The notes below the pieces were generated by a model that ran no database searches, had not been told where the DNA came from, and worked only from the letters and a program-made list of their open reading frames with translations. From assembly GCA_002440085.1 (NCBI GenBank), contig DJRM01000132.1, forward strand, positions 1-10,139: 10,139 nt of DNA. Reading direction: 5' to 3'. This DNA is from Bacteroidales bacterium UBA6360 (GTDB taxonomy: Bacteria > Bacteroidota > Bacteroidia > Bacteroidales > UBA932). This document shows positions 1 to 7,693 of the stretch, in pieces. The translations under genes and the position numbers were made by a program. Numbering within the stretch: the stretch's first letter is position 1; each line of letters opens with the position of its first letter.

Positions 1-34
1 AAAATTAAAACAGCTTCTAAAAAGATCCGGTCTT

Positions 35-1222
35 ATGAAAAGCAACAGCAGCATGCCGCTCAAATCGTGGCTGCCCCTTGTCGGGCTCACCTGCTCGACG
101 TTCATATTCAACACCTCCGAATTCATCCCCATCGGCCTTCTGACCGACATCGCGGCTGACTTCTGCATGACAGAGGCTCAGGCGGGGATGCTCATATCGG
201 TCTACGCCTGGGTAGTCATGCTCCTTTCGCTGCCCCTGATGATACTCGCATCGCGGATAGAGCTTCGTCGGCTGCTTCTTTGTCTGATCGGCTTTTTCTC
301 CGCATTTCAGGTGATGTCGTTCCTTTCGTCCGGCTACTGGATGCTGATGGCTTCCCGGATAGGCGTCGCATGCACCCATTCTATTTTCTGGTCCATAGTC
401 TCGCCCGTGGCGGTCAAGATTGTCTCAGACGAACACAGGCCGCTGGCACTGGGGATGATAGTCACGGGCTCGTCCATTGCGATGATTCTCGGAATGCCGC
501 TCGGGCGCGTCATCGGGCTGCACATCGGCTGGCGGATGACTTTTCTGAGCATAGGTCTTTTCGCCTTCGCAACCTTTCTCTATCTCCTGTTTGTCCTGCC
601 CAAGGTTCAGAGCGACGGCGGATTTTCGCCCCGCCGGCTGCCGGAACTTTTCCGCAACAGGGCTCTCGCCGGACTGTTCCTCTTCACCGCGCTTTATGCC
701 GGCTCATACTACACCTGCTACAGCTACATCGAACCGTTTCTTAAACAGGTCGTCGGAATGTCTGACGAGCTTGTGACAGCGTCCCTGATGATTTTCGGAG
801 GAGCCGGTCTTGTCGGAAGCTTCCTTTTCTCGAAATACTACCGATGCAACAGCCGCCTGTTCACGACGCTTGTGATGGTGTCGATTACGGCGAGTCTCAT
901 GCTGTTCTATCCTCTTTCGTTCAGTCACCTCGCGCTCATTCTCCTCTGTGTGTTTTGGGGCATAGCCGGCACTGCCTACAACGTGTCGATGCAGGACGAA
1001 GTCATCAACCTTACGGCAGAACATCCCGAATCCACCGCCGTGGCAATGTCGATATTCTCGGGAATATTCAACATGGGCATAGGCTGCGGCTCGTTCGCCG
1101 GCGGCCTCGTCTGCACCTACTTCTCACTGAGATACATCGGTTACGCGGGCGGCATTCTCGCCGCCCTTGCGCTGCTCTACTGGCTTCTGCGCCTCTCCGG
1201 CCTCTTTGAAAGAGCGAGATAA
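35..1222 (+). CDS. sotB: SotB-like sugar efflux transporter, major facilitator superfamily (DHA1 type)
   Basis: 395-residue inner-membrane protein with about twelve hydrophobic segments, expected to export sugars or related small molecules by proton antiport. It resembles E. coli SotB along its length and is almost the same size (about 396 aa). Visible landmarks are FNTSEFIPIGLL at residues 25-36 (SotB has a near-identical FNTTEFVPVGLL), YAWVV at 57-61, the cytoplasmic loop SRIELRRLLL at 73-82 standing for MFS motif A, SRIGVA at 107-112, and GMPLGRVIGLHIGWRMTF at 153-170, the antiporter motif C region. The ATG at 35 is preceded by only 34 bases of the window, with no Shine-Dalgarno and no visible promoter; Met7 (base 53) is a possible later start. 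A promoter element follows 13 bases after the stop, so the next gene need not depend on this one. Family membership is clear from sequence; the substrate is not, and an amino-acid or drug exporter of the same clan is possible. Confidence 0.86.
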   Translation: MKSNSSMPLKSWLPLVGLTCSTFIFNTSEFIPIGLLTDIAADFCMTEAQAGMLISVYAWVVMLLSLPLMILASRIELRRLLLCLIGFFSAFQVMSFLSSGYWMLMASRIGVACTHSIFWSIVSPVAVKIVSDEHRPLALGMIVTGSSIAMILGMPLGRVIGLHIGWRMTFLSIGLFAFATFLYLLFVLPKVQSDGGFSPRRLPELFRNRALAGLFLFTALYAGSYYTCYSYIEPFLKQVVGMSDELVTASLMIFGGAGLVGSFLFSKYYRCNSRLFTTLVMVSITASLMLFYPLSFSHLALILLCVFWGIAGTAYNVSMQDEVINLTAEHPESTAVAMSIFSGIFNMGIGCGSFAGGLVCTYFSLRYIGYAGGILAALALLYWLLRLSGLFERAR

Positions 1223-1234
1223 TGCAAAAATGAC

Positions 1235-1243
1235 TATCTTTGC
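1235..1243 (+). promoter_or_regulatory. Bacteroidota -7 promoter element ahead of eptA
   Basis: TATCTTTGC matches the TAnnTTTG consensus of the Bacteroidota primary sigma factor. It lies between the sotB stop and the eptA ATG at 1297, implying transcription from about 1250 and a leader of roughly 45-50 bases. The -33 element is weak: the nearest TTTG (1205-1208) is 26 bases upstream instead of about 19, so the promoter may be weak or may need an activator. Confidence 0.6.
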
Positions 1244-1296
1244 GGAGTTTGTGCCCATTTCCGATAAAGAAGGATAACCATATAATAATATACACA

Positions 1297-2823
1297 ATGA
1301 CTGTTCTGAAGAAAAAGGCGAAGCTCACGGCCGTGTGCGCATTCCTGAGCCTCTTTACGCTTGTAGCCTACCACATTCCGTTCTTTACCGTGGCGGCATC
1401 GAAGCTTGAGGGAACGTGGAGGACTGTTCTCGTTATGGCCTCACTTGTGCTGCTGGTGACTGCCATAAGTTATTTCTTTTACTACCTTGTGCTTTGGCTC
1501 GGGCGTGTCGTCGGGAAGTGCATAGTCGCTTTCACGTTCATCGGCAATGCCACAGCCCTCTATTTTATAAACACCTATGAAGTCGTGATTGATGACGCGA
1601 TGATGGGAAATGTCTTCAACACACGCTTTTCCGAGGCGTCCGGATTCTTCAGCGCCGGGGCGGTGATGTACCTCTTCTTTCTCGGCATACTTCCGTCCGT
1701 CTATCTTTTCGTGAGGAAGGTTGACTATGGCTCGTTCCGCCGGTTCAGCGCCAATGTCGGGGGCTCGTTCGGAGTGATTGCCCTCCTTGCGCTCGCGAAC
1801 TTTCCCCATTGGTCCTGGGTGCACGTCAATTCCGGGCCGCTTGGCAGCTATATGATGCCGTGGTCATACGTTTTCAATTCCGTACGTTATCAGAACTCCG
1901 CCCGTAAGCGCAACCGCGAGGAAATCAGGCTTCCCGATGCAGTGTTCACCGACAGCACGAAGACTGTCTGCGTGCTTGTCATAGGAGAGTCCGCACGGCG
2001 CGACCACTTCTCCCTTTACGGATATTCCCGCGAGACGAACCCTCTGCTGAAAGATGACGGAGCGGTGGCTCTGCCGGCAGTCTCGGCGGCGACATACACG
2101 ACGGCCGGTGTAAAGGCAATTCTGGACTACGCTCCGACAGACAAGCTCTATGAACCTTTGCCGAGCTATCTATCACGTGCCGGTGCCTATGTCGTGTGGC
2201 GCACGAGCAATTGGGGCGAACCTCCGCTTCATGTGAACGAGTATCAGACTGTTGATGCTCTCCAAAAACTTTATCCCTATGCGGATGGACGCTATGATGG
2301 GATTCTCCTTGAAGGACTCTCTGGGCAGATTCTTTCTTCCGGCAACAGCAAAGTGTTCATTGTCATACACACCAGCACGAGTCATGGTCCCGACTACAGC
2401 ACTCGCTATCCTGCCGACTTCGAGAAGTTTACCCCTGTAAGCAGAACTGCGGAGATGTCCAAGGCAGATCCTGCCGAGCTCATCAACGCGTATGACAATT
2501 CAATTCTGTATACAGACTTTCTGATACACACAGCCATATCTGAGCTTAAGGCTTTGCCGGAAGACTGGCGCCGCTGCCTGATTTACGTCTCGGACCATGG
2601 CGAGTCGCTCGGCGAAAATGGACTGTTCATGCACGGTGTGACGCGCGCGTTGGCTCCGAAGGAGCAGCTTGAGATACCGTTCATTGTCTGGACTCCTTGG
2701 GTGGGGCAGAGCCTGAAATCGGGAGTGCACTCCGCTGAGCAGTACAACGTGTTTCACAGCGTGATGCACTTTCTTGGGGCGGACAGTGAGATATATGATG
2801 AGAATATGAATATATTCAGATGA
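1297..2823 (+). CDS. eptA: Phosphoethanolamine transferase, EptA/sulfatase family (lipid A modification)
   Basis: 508-residue inner-membrane enzyme with a periplasmic alkaline-phosphatase-fold domain, expected to move phosphoethanolamine from phosphatidylethanolamine to lipid A. The N-terminal membrane domain has about five hydrophobic segments (about 10-33, 41-65, 74-92, 118-139, 154-170) and the family's periplasmic signature NTYEVVIDDAMMGNVFNT at 92-109. The catalytic domain shows IGESARRDHFSLYGY at 229-243 (metal ligand E231), a threonine cluster ATYTTAG at 265-271 holding the likely nucleophile, TSHGPDYSTRYP at 361-372 (H363), SDHGESLGE at 432-440 (D433, H434) and FMHG at 444-447 (H446). 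It is somewhat shorter than proteobacterial EptA/MCR (about 540 aa) and has only two periplasmic cysteines (C225, C427). I chose ATG 1297 because the in-frame TTG at 1240 overlaps the promoter element. There is no Shine-Dalgarno. The last four bases overlap the next start. The acceptor could instead be core sugar or a glycan, as in other Ept enzymes. Confidence 0.88.
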   Translation: MTVLKKKAKLTAVCAFLSLFTLVAYHIPFFTVAASKLEGTWRTVLVMASLVLLVTAISYFFYYLVLWLGRVVGKCIVAFTFIGNATALYFINTYEVVIDDAMMGNVFNTRFSEASGFFSAGAVMYLFFLGILPSVYLFVRKVDYGSFRRFSANVGGSFGVIALLALANFPHWSWVHVNSGPLGSYMMPWSYVFNSVRYQNSARKRNREEIRLPDAVFTDSTKTVCVLVIGESARRDHFSLYGYSRETNPLLKDDGAVALPAVSAATYTTAGVKAILDYAPTDKLYEPLPSYLSRAGAYVVWRTSNWGEPPLHVNEYQTVDALQKLYPYADGRYDGILLEGLSGQILSSGNSKVFIVIHTSTSHGPDYSTRYPADFEKFTPVSRTAEMSKADPAELINAYDNSILYTDFLIHTAISELKALPEDWRRCLIYVSDHGESLGENGLFMHGVTRALAPKEQLEIPFIVWTPWVGQSLKSGVHSAEQYNVFHSVMHFLGADSEIYDENMNIFR

Positions 2824-3665
2824 GCAGTGCATTATTTATCATAAATCCCATATCGGGAAAGGGGCGGAAGGACAAGATTCTTGCTGCGCTGAAGGATGCT
2901 GGCCACAGGGCCGTGGTCACGGAATATGCCGGGCAGGCGGAAACTCTTGCACATGAGGCGCCGGAAGACATTGTCGTTGCAGTAGGCGGGGACGGCACCG
3001 TCAATGAAGTTGCCCGCGGGCTGCTTGGCACGGGGAAGACGCTTGGCATACTTCCTTGCGGCAGCGGGGATGGCCTTGCTCGCTGCCTCAATATCAGTCA
3101 TGACATATCCAAATCTCTGAAAATCATTGAGAGCGGGAAGACTCACCCGCTCGATGTCGGGTATGTGAACGGGAAACCATTCTTTTCTGTCTGCGGTGTC
3201 GGTTTCGATGCGGACGTGAGCAGGATGTTCGCGCTTTCCGGAAAGAGGGGCGTGACGACCTACATCACGAAGGCTCTTGAACTATGGAAGACTTTCCGGC
3301 CGGAGACATACACGATTAGCATTGACGGCAAGGAATGGACTCAGGATGCCGTCCTTGTCACTGTCGGCAACTCGAATCAGTGGGGGAACGGGGCGAAGAT
3401 TACCCCTCGCGCCGACTGCGGCGACGGAATGCTTGACGTGACTGTCCTTGACATGTTCCGCAGTGTTGAGATACCGCACCTTGCGGCCATGCTGATGGAG
3501 GGACATTGCGACGATTGTCGTCAGGTGCACTGCTATCGTGGCCGGCATATCGTCATTTCCAGAACCTCTTCCGGCCCAGCCCATTTTGACGGAGACTGGT
3601 TTTATGCCGACGAGGTGCTTGACATTTCCGTAAGTCCGTCGGCGCTCAGGATTTTGGTACCTTAG
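2820..3665 (+). CDS. Lipid kinase of the diacylglycerol kinase catalytic-domain family (YegS/DagK/BmrU type)
   Basis: 281-residue soluble or membrane-peripheral kinase that probably phosphorylates diacylglycerol to phosphatidic acid with ATP. The N-terminal nucleotide-binding half has the opening strand INPISGKG at 8-15, the signature VGGDGTVNEVARG at 55-67 and PCGSGDGLAR at 79-88. The last varies from the usual G(T/S)GNDxAR, with Asp-Gly in place of Asn-Asp. The C-terminal half carries GVGFDADV at 126-133, the GNSNQWGNG turn at 183-191, the segment DCGDGMLDV at 199-207 and HFDGDWF at 255-261, the family's DGE/DGD site. Length matches the family (about 290-300 aa). ATG at 2820 overlaps the eptA TGA (ATGA), so translation is almost certainly coupled. 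This suits a role in recycling the diacylglycerol that phosphoethanolamine transfer releases. A sphingoid-base or other lipid substrate is possible, as many Bacteroidales make sphingolipids. Confidence 0.88.
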   Translation: MSSALFIINPISGKGRKDKILAALKDAGHRAVVTEYAGQAETLAHEAPEDIVVAVGGDGTVNEVARGLLGTGKTLGILPCGSGDGLARCLNISHDISKSLKIIESGKTHPLDVGYVNGKPFFSVCGVGFDADVSRMFALSGKRGVTTYITKALELWKTFRPETYTISIDGKEWTQDAVLVTVGNSNQWGNGAKITPRADCGDGMLDVTVLDMFRSVEIPHLAAMLMEGHCDDCRQVHCYRGRHIVISRTSSGPAHFDGDWFYADEVLDISVSPSALRILVP

Positions 3666-3689
3666 CTTGCCTTGAAGCGGAATGTGGAC

Positions 3690-3720
3690 TTGCAGATTAA
3701 AAATATATGTGTAACTTTGC
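3690..3720 (+). promoter_or_regulatory. Promoter of tRNA-Leu
   Basis: TTG at 3690-3692, exactly 19 bases, then TAACTTTGC at 3712-3720. This fits the Bacteroidota primary sigma factor pattern (TTTG, 19-21 bases, TAnnTTTG), and is the best -33/-7 pair in the window. It predicts a start near 3727 and a short 5' leader before the tRNA at 3745. Confidence 0.75.
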
Positions 3721-3744
3721 AGTCCCTTCGGGGAAATCATGACT

Positions 3745-3826
3745 GCGGATGTGTTGTAATTGGTAGCCAAGCCAGACTTAGGATCTGGTGCCGTGAGGCG
3801 TATGGGTTCGAGTCCCTTCATCCGCA
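3745..3826 (+). tRNA. tRNA-Leu, anticodon TAG
   Basis: 82-nt class II tRNA. Acceptor stem 3745-3751 (GCGGATG) pairs with 3819-3825 (CATCCGC), with A3826 as discriminator. The D stem TTG/CAA is 3754-3756 with 3768-3770, around a loop containing TTGGTA. The anticodon stem CCAGA/TCTGG is 3772-3776 with 3784-3788, and loop CTTAGGA gives anticodon TAG at 3779-3781, reading CUA/CUN leucine codons. The long variable arm 3789-3801 has a GCC/GGC stem. The T loop TTCGAGT is 3807-3813. The T stem ATGGG/CCCTT has one T-T mismatch (3803 with 3817), the only defect seen. CCA is not encoded. It has its own promoter upstream and a terminator starting 4 bases downstream. Confidence 0.95.
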
Positions 3827-3829
3827 CAG

Positions 3830-3870
3830 AAAAGCCCTCTTAATCATTTGATTATGAGGGCTTTTTCTTT
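3830..3870. terminator. Probable bidirectional intrinsic terminator between tRNA-Leu and the AsmA-like gene
   Basis: AAAAGCCCTC at 3830-3839 pairs perfectly with GAGGGCTTTT at 3856-3865. The stem continues inward past a T-T mismatch with TAATCA/TGATTA (3841-3846 with 3849-3854). On the plus strand it ends in CTTTTTCTTT, serving the tRNA. On the minus strand the A run gives CTTTTCTG, and the hairpin starts 3 bases past the AsmA-like stop codon, so it can end both convergent transcripts. Confidence 0.88.
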
Positions 3871-6800
3871 ACTTGAGGTGTACTGTCGACAAGACTTGTG
3901 GCTCATTGTTCTGTTGAGACGCGTCTTCCTTGTTTTCCTCCTGTCCGTCAAGTTCTTTCTGTTCCTCCTCGCTCAACGGGACCACGTCCTCGTCCACGGC
4001 GGCGACATAGCCCGTCTCTTCTTTCTGGCGGCGGATTGCGTCCTGACTTTCGCCGATGGCGACTGCCTGCTCCACGCCGGTTTCAAAAACGTTGCGGATT
4101 GAATTGGAAAGATTCAGCTTCGACTCGTCAATGGTCTTGGTGAAGACCGGTATGCTGCCGGCATTCTTGTACTTGGCCTTTCCGAGACGGAACTTGAGGT
4201 TGTTGAAATCGCTGCCGTAGAGGTCGACACCGAAGCGGAACACGAGCGGCGACTTTATGACCGAGATGTGGTAGCGGAACGACATGTCGAGATTCTGGAT
4301 GCCGCTCATCGCTAGTTCATAGCGGTCTACGTCGACAATGAACGGGAACACCTCTAATCTGTTGTCGCTGATTTGCCCCTCAACTGACATCGAATTTATT
4401 TTGAGGTCTCCCTTGTTCTTGAATTTGAGGAGCTTCGTGATTTTCCTCAAATCCTCGTCCTGCGCGAGCGAGAGATCCTTGCCGCCGATGCGCATGATCC
4501 CCCTCATGGTCGGCATAATGAAATTCATGTTCGTGTCAAGGTCGGATGTCCCGGCAAGCTCGCAGTTGAGCAGACCGTCGAACGAACTGAGCATGGGCAC
4601 GAGTTCCTTAATTTGAGGCACCATGCTGAAGACTTCGCCGGCCGTCAGGTCCACAAGGCTGAGATTGAACCCGGTCTTTATGTTGGTCTTGCTGCGCGTG
4701 GCGTAGAATCCCTCGAAAAACAGGTTTCCCATGTTTGCCGCCGCCACGGTGTTGTATATCTGCACGCAGCGTTCCTTCATCCTGACGTTGCAGTTGATCC
4801 AGTCTATGACCATGTTCGCGTAGCTTATGTCATAACCTTCGACCGTGACGTCGGCTATGATGTTTGCCGGCACCACGAGAAGGCCTCCTGCGGTTGAGTC
4901 CGCCTCCTCGGAATTCATTTCCGTGACGGCCGCTTCAAGATACTCGCTGTCACTCACCTCGGAAGTCCCGCTGACCTCTCCTCCAGCCTTCTGCCCGGCG
5001 GCGTATGCGGCAAGCAGCTCGTTGCAGTCCAGTTTGTTGGCCACGAGCTTTATGTCAGCCTTGACCGGTCCGTGGCCGAGCACGGCTCTCCTGAGCCCGG
5101 TGAGGCTTCCGCTGATGTCGAGATCGGAGTTTCCTGAAGTCAGGCAGACGTTCTTGAGGCTGATGTCATTGTTGCTGAAATCAAGCCGGACGTCCGAGAC
5201 AGTGTTGCGCAGCGGCAGCAGAGCCGTCACTATGCGGGCTTTCCCGAGTGAAAGCGCCCCCTTTATGCCCCATTCCCGGAAATATCTTTTCATCGTGCCG
5301 TCAAGACTGAAACTGAAGTCCTGTTTCATCCAGTCCTCTTCTTTCAGCCATTCTGGCAACTTCTCCGAACTGAGCATGTTGCGTCGGGCCACCTTGAACA
5401 GGGAGTCACGCGGAACGTCCGGATAGACGCGCGCGAGCGAATCCAGTCGTCTTTCTCGTCTCTGGCTGCGGCTCGCGGCATCGTTTTTCTGTGCCGACGC
5501 GCTGATGTTCACTCCCGTGGCGAACACCCTGCCTTCGGAGCTCTTGGCCCTCATGGCCTTGTTCGCGCTGCTGAACGAGAGCACAGGGATGCTCGTGTTA
5601 CCGCCTTTGTGCGTGATTCTGAATGTATTGTCCGTTCCCTTGATGCCGAATGATGCGTCGTCACCGTCCTTCAGCGAGAGGAGGCTTCCGGTGAAATGCC
5701 CTATCATAGGATAGAACATAGTGGAGTCCTTGCGGCTGAGTATTCCGGCATCGTTTGTCATGACCAGCTTCATCTCCCTGCCCTTGAAATCCAATTCTTT
5801 GCCGTAGAGTGCCCGCACCGTGTCCACGCTGACGTTGAGTTCCAACACCCTTGACTTCCTCTTTTGTTCCTCATCGACCTTGCCCCTCTTCGTGATGAGG
5901 CAGAAGTTCAGGGAATCGACATAAACGTCAATGCTGTCCTTCGCGTCCGTAAGGTGCAGCCTGTCAGCGTTCAGATCAACGTCGATGTTCGCCTCCGGCA
6001 GCCTGTAGAGGTCAAGCTGCGACATTCTCACGCTGCCTTTTGCCTTTCCTCCGAGCGTCCCGGAAGCACTGAGCCCTAGACTGTCCGGCAGCATCGCCGT
6101 GATGTCGTCGAGCCTTGAGCTGAAAACGATATCCGGCTTCAGCAGAATGTCATCTCCAAGCACATCCATGATGCCGAGTGAACCGTCGAGACGGGTTGTC
6201 CCGAGCAGGTAGAGGCAAATGTCCGACAAGTTGAGGTTATACCGTCCATTGTCATCCGTAGATATTTCCCCTTCGAGCTCTACGTCTCCCGAAAAGCCGT
6301 CAACGCTCATCTTTGACTTGGGAATGGAGAACAGCCCGCTAAGAGCCGGAAATCGCGAACCGTCATAGGCATAATGCCCGTCTGCCACAAGCATCGCGGA
6401 AAACTTCGCGTCTGTCTCGACTGCGGATGCGTCCTTGCTGACTATTTTCCCGTATTTCTCAATAAGCTTCGACAGTTCAAGCTCCATGGTGCTCATCGTC
6501 GCATTCACGTACAGCCTGTCTGAAAACAGACGCGTCTTGCCAGAAAGGACAAACGGGATGAACGCCACCGTTCCGTCTATCTTCGGAAAGTCAAATGCCG
6601 GCACAGTGTCCCTGACGGCCTCCACCTCTCCGCAGAGGCTCAACGGTACTTCTAACCGCCCCCATTCTTTCGTGCCTACATGCGCCCTGGACTCAATGTC
6701 TACGTGTATGTGGCCGCCCTTGCGCCCGTCGATGTGCAGCCTGTCGATTCCTGCAATAAGCGTGTCGCTTGCCATCCTTCCTGCCGCGAACAGGCTGTCC

Positions 6801-7579
6801 ACCTCAAGCTCTATCTTCCTGTTCCTGCTGAAATCCGAACTTAGCCGCCCTGCAAAAGACATATCCTTCAGGGTTATGAACGCGCTCAGCGTGTCCCTGG
6901 CATTGGAATACACGATTGTAGGCCTTTCGCTCAGCCTGATTTTCCCGAAGGCTATGCGAGGCAGGCTGGAGCCCCCTTCCGAGGCGGTGCTGTCTGCATC
7001 GGAGGCATTGTCTTCGCCTGCCATTATGTCCCAGTTCGATGAACCGTCCCTGTAGGTGTGCGCAAAAATTCTTGGTTTTGAGAGAGTTATAGACGGTATG
7101 TCGAGTTTCCATGCGAGCAGTCCGAAAGGGTTGACCCTCACGTCGAAGCGGTCGAACACCGCCAGCGTGTCATTCGGCACAGTCCCCGGCGCCGCGTTGT
7201 CGCTGCCCTGTCCCGCCGCGGCTTTCCCGCGTCCCATGAACTGCACGGGCATGTCCATCCCGATGAGACCGTCAAACCTCTCGTGAGCGTATGTCACGGC
7301 GCAGTCCTCCATTTTCAGCTCGACGTCCGGAAACGCCCGGAACATAGATATCCCTATATTCCGAAAACTGAGTTCCGCGTCCACATATTCCCCAGCATAT
7401 TTTTTCACAATCCCCGTCAGGACAGCCGGAGACAGCACAATCTGAAGAATGCCGAGCACGGCAATCCAGACCCCGAGCACCCATCCGCATGCCTTCAGGA
7501 CGATTTTCCACACTTTTTTCTCTTTCTTCGTGTCCCTCTCCGAATTTTTCGCATTTTCAGAGACATTCTCCTTTTCCAT
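3869..7579 (-). CDS. Large AsmA-family envelope protein
   Basis: 1236-residue protein from the preferred start. A charged cytoplasmic N-terminus (lysine/glutamate-rich, residues 1-25) is followed by one membrane anchor at about 26-49. The remainder is a long periplasmic body of beta-strand-rich repeats typical of AsmA-like proteins, bridge-shaped lipid-transfer proteins related to TamB, YhdP and YdbH. The N-terminal AsmA pattern is seen just after the anchor (AELSFRNIGISMFRAFPDVEL, about 68-88). The C-terminal AsmA domain includes SFDGLLNCELAGTSDLD and MRGIMRIGGKDLSL. The tail is acidic and Glu/Gln-rich. Start choice: ATG at 7579 leaves about 60 bases after a promoter element at 7657-7649, whereas the in-frame ATG at 7633 would leave about ten. 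There is no Shine-Dalgarno. It is convergent with the eptA-kinase-tRNA block and divergent from the ATPase. Its likely role is lipid movement or outer-membrane homeostasis; the cargo is unknown. Confidence 0.85.
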   Translation of the reverse strand: MEKENVSENAKNSERDTKKEKKVWKIVLKACGWVLGVWIAVLGILQIVLSPAVLTGIVKKYAGEYVDAELSFRNIGISMFRAFPDVELKMEDCAVTYAHERFDGLIGMDMPVQFMGRGKAAAGQGSDNAAPGTVPNDTLAVFDRFDVRVNPFGLLAWKLDIPSITLSKPRIFAHTYRDGSSNWDIMAGEDNASDADSTASEGGSSLPRIAFGKIRLSERPTIVYSNARDTLSAFITLKDMSFAGRLSSDFSRNRKIELEVDSLFAAGRMASDTLIAGIDRLHIDGRKGGHIHVDIESRAHVGTKEWGRLEVPLSLCGEVEAVRDTVPAFDFPKIDGTVAFIPFVLSGKTRLFSDRLYVNATMSTMELELSKLIEKYGKIVSKDASAVETDAKFSAMLVADGHYAYDGSRFPALSGLFSIPKSKMSVDGFSGDVELEGEISTDDNGRYNLNLSDICLYLLGTTRLDGSLGIMDVLGDDILLKPDIVFSSRLDDITAMLPDSLGLSASGTLGGKAKGSVRMSQLDLYRLPEANIDVDLNADRLHLTDAKDSIDVYVDSLNFCLITKRGKVDEEQKRKSRVLELNVSVDTVRALYGKELDFKGREMKLVMTNDAGILSRKDSTMFYPMIGHFTGSLLSLKDGDDASFGIKGTDNTFRITHKGGNTSIPVLSFSSANKAMRAKSSEGRVFATGVNISASAQKNDAASRSQRRERRLDSLARVYPDVPRDSLFKVARRNMLSSEKLPEWLKEEDWMKQDFSFSLDGTMKRYFREWGIKGALSLGKARIVTALLPLRNTVSDVRLDFSNNDISLKNVCLTSGNSDLDISGSLTGLRRAVLGHGPVKADIKLVANKLDCNELLAAYAAGQKAGGEVSGTSEVSDSEYLEAAVTEMNSEEADSTAGGLLVVPANIIADVTVEGYDISYANMVIDWINCNVRMKERCVQIYNTVAAANMGNLFFEGFYATRSKTNIKTGFNLSLVDLTAGEVFSMVPQIKELVPMLSSFDGLLNCELAGTSDLDTNMNFIMPTMRGIMRIGGKDLSLAQDEDLRKITKLLKFKNKGDLKINSMSVEGQISDNRLEVFPFIVDVDRYELAMSGIQNLDMSFRYHISVIKSPLVFRFGVDLYGSDFNNLKFRLGKAKYKNAGSIPVFTKTIDESKLNLSNSIRNVFETGVEQAVAIGESQDAIRRQKEETGYVAAVDEDVVPLSEEEQKELDGQEENKEDASQQNNEPQVLSTVHLK

Positions 7580-7632
7580 AATTATAATATAGTATTCTTC
7601 CCTTACATTTTCCTGCAGTCGTTTCCGCGACA

Positions 7633-7642
7633 TTTCGCGAAA
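7633..7642. repeat. 10-bp perfect palindrome in the AsmA-like gene leader
   Basis: TTTCGCGAAA is a perfect palindrome just downstream of the minus-strand -7 element (7657-7649), close to the predicted transcription start. It could be an operator, but a single 10-bp palindrome can occur by chance. Confidence 0.35.
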
Positions 7643-7648
7643 ACGCGT

Positions 7649-7657
7649 GCAAATTTA
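7649..7657 (-). promoter_or_regulatory. -7 promoter element for the AsmA-like gene
   Basis: Read on the minus strand this is TAAATTTGC, a full match to TAnnTTTGC. The nearest TTG (plus-strand CAA at 7674-7676) lies 16 bases upstream, a little close for a -33 element. A start near 7643 would leave about 60 bases before the ATG at 7579. Confidence 0.55.
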
Positions 7658-7693
7658 GTAAAACTAACCCATACAACATATTTGTTTTTATGC

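Noticed and set aside
1240..1296. In-frame TTG start that would lengthen the phosphoethanolamine transferase by 19 residues
   Set aside because: The TTG is part of the promoter -7 element itself, so it would lie upstream of the transcript. The ATG at 1297 gives a normal membrane-protein N-terminus.
4845..7055. Long plus-strand open frames (about 190-206 codons) inside the AsmA-like gene
   Set aside because: They lie antisense to a clear 1236-residue coding sequence with family features, have low-complexity Ser/Leu/Pro-rich translations, and lack promoters or start signals.
7580..7633. Upstream ATG (7633) for the AsmA-like gene, adding 18 residues
   Set aside because: It lies only about ten bases past the predicted transcription start. 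The extra residues show no family similarity, and ATG 7579 leads directly to a charged tail and membrane anchor.
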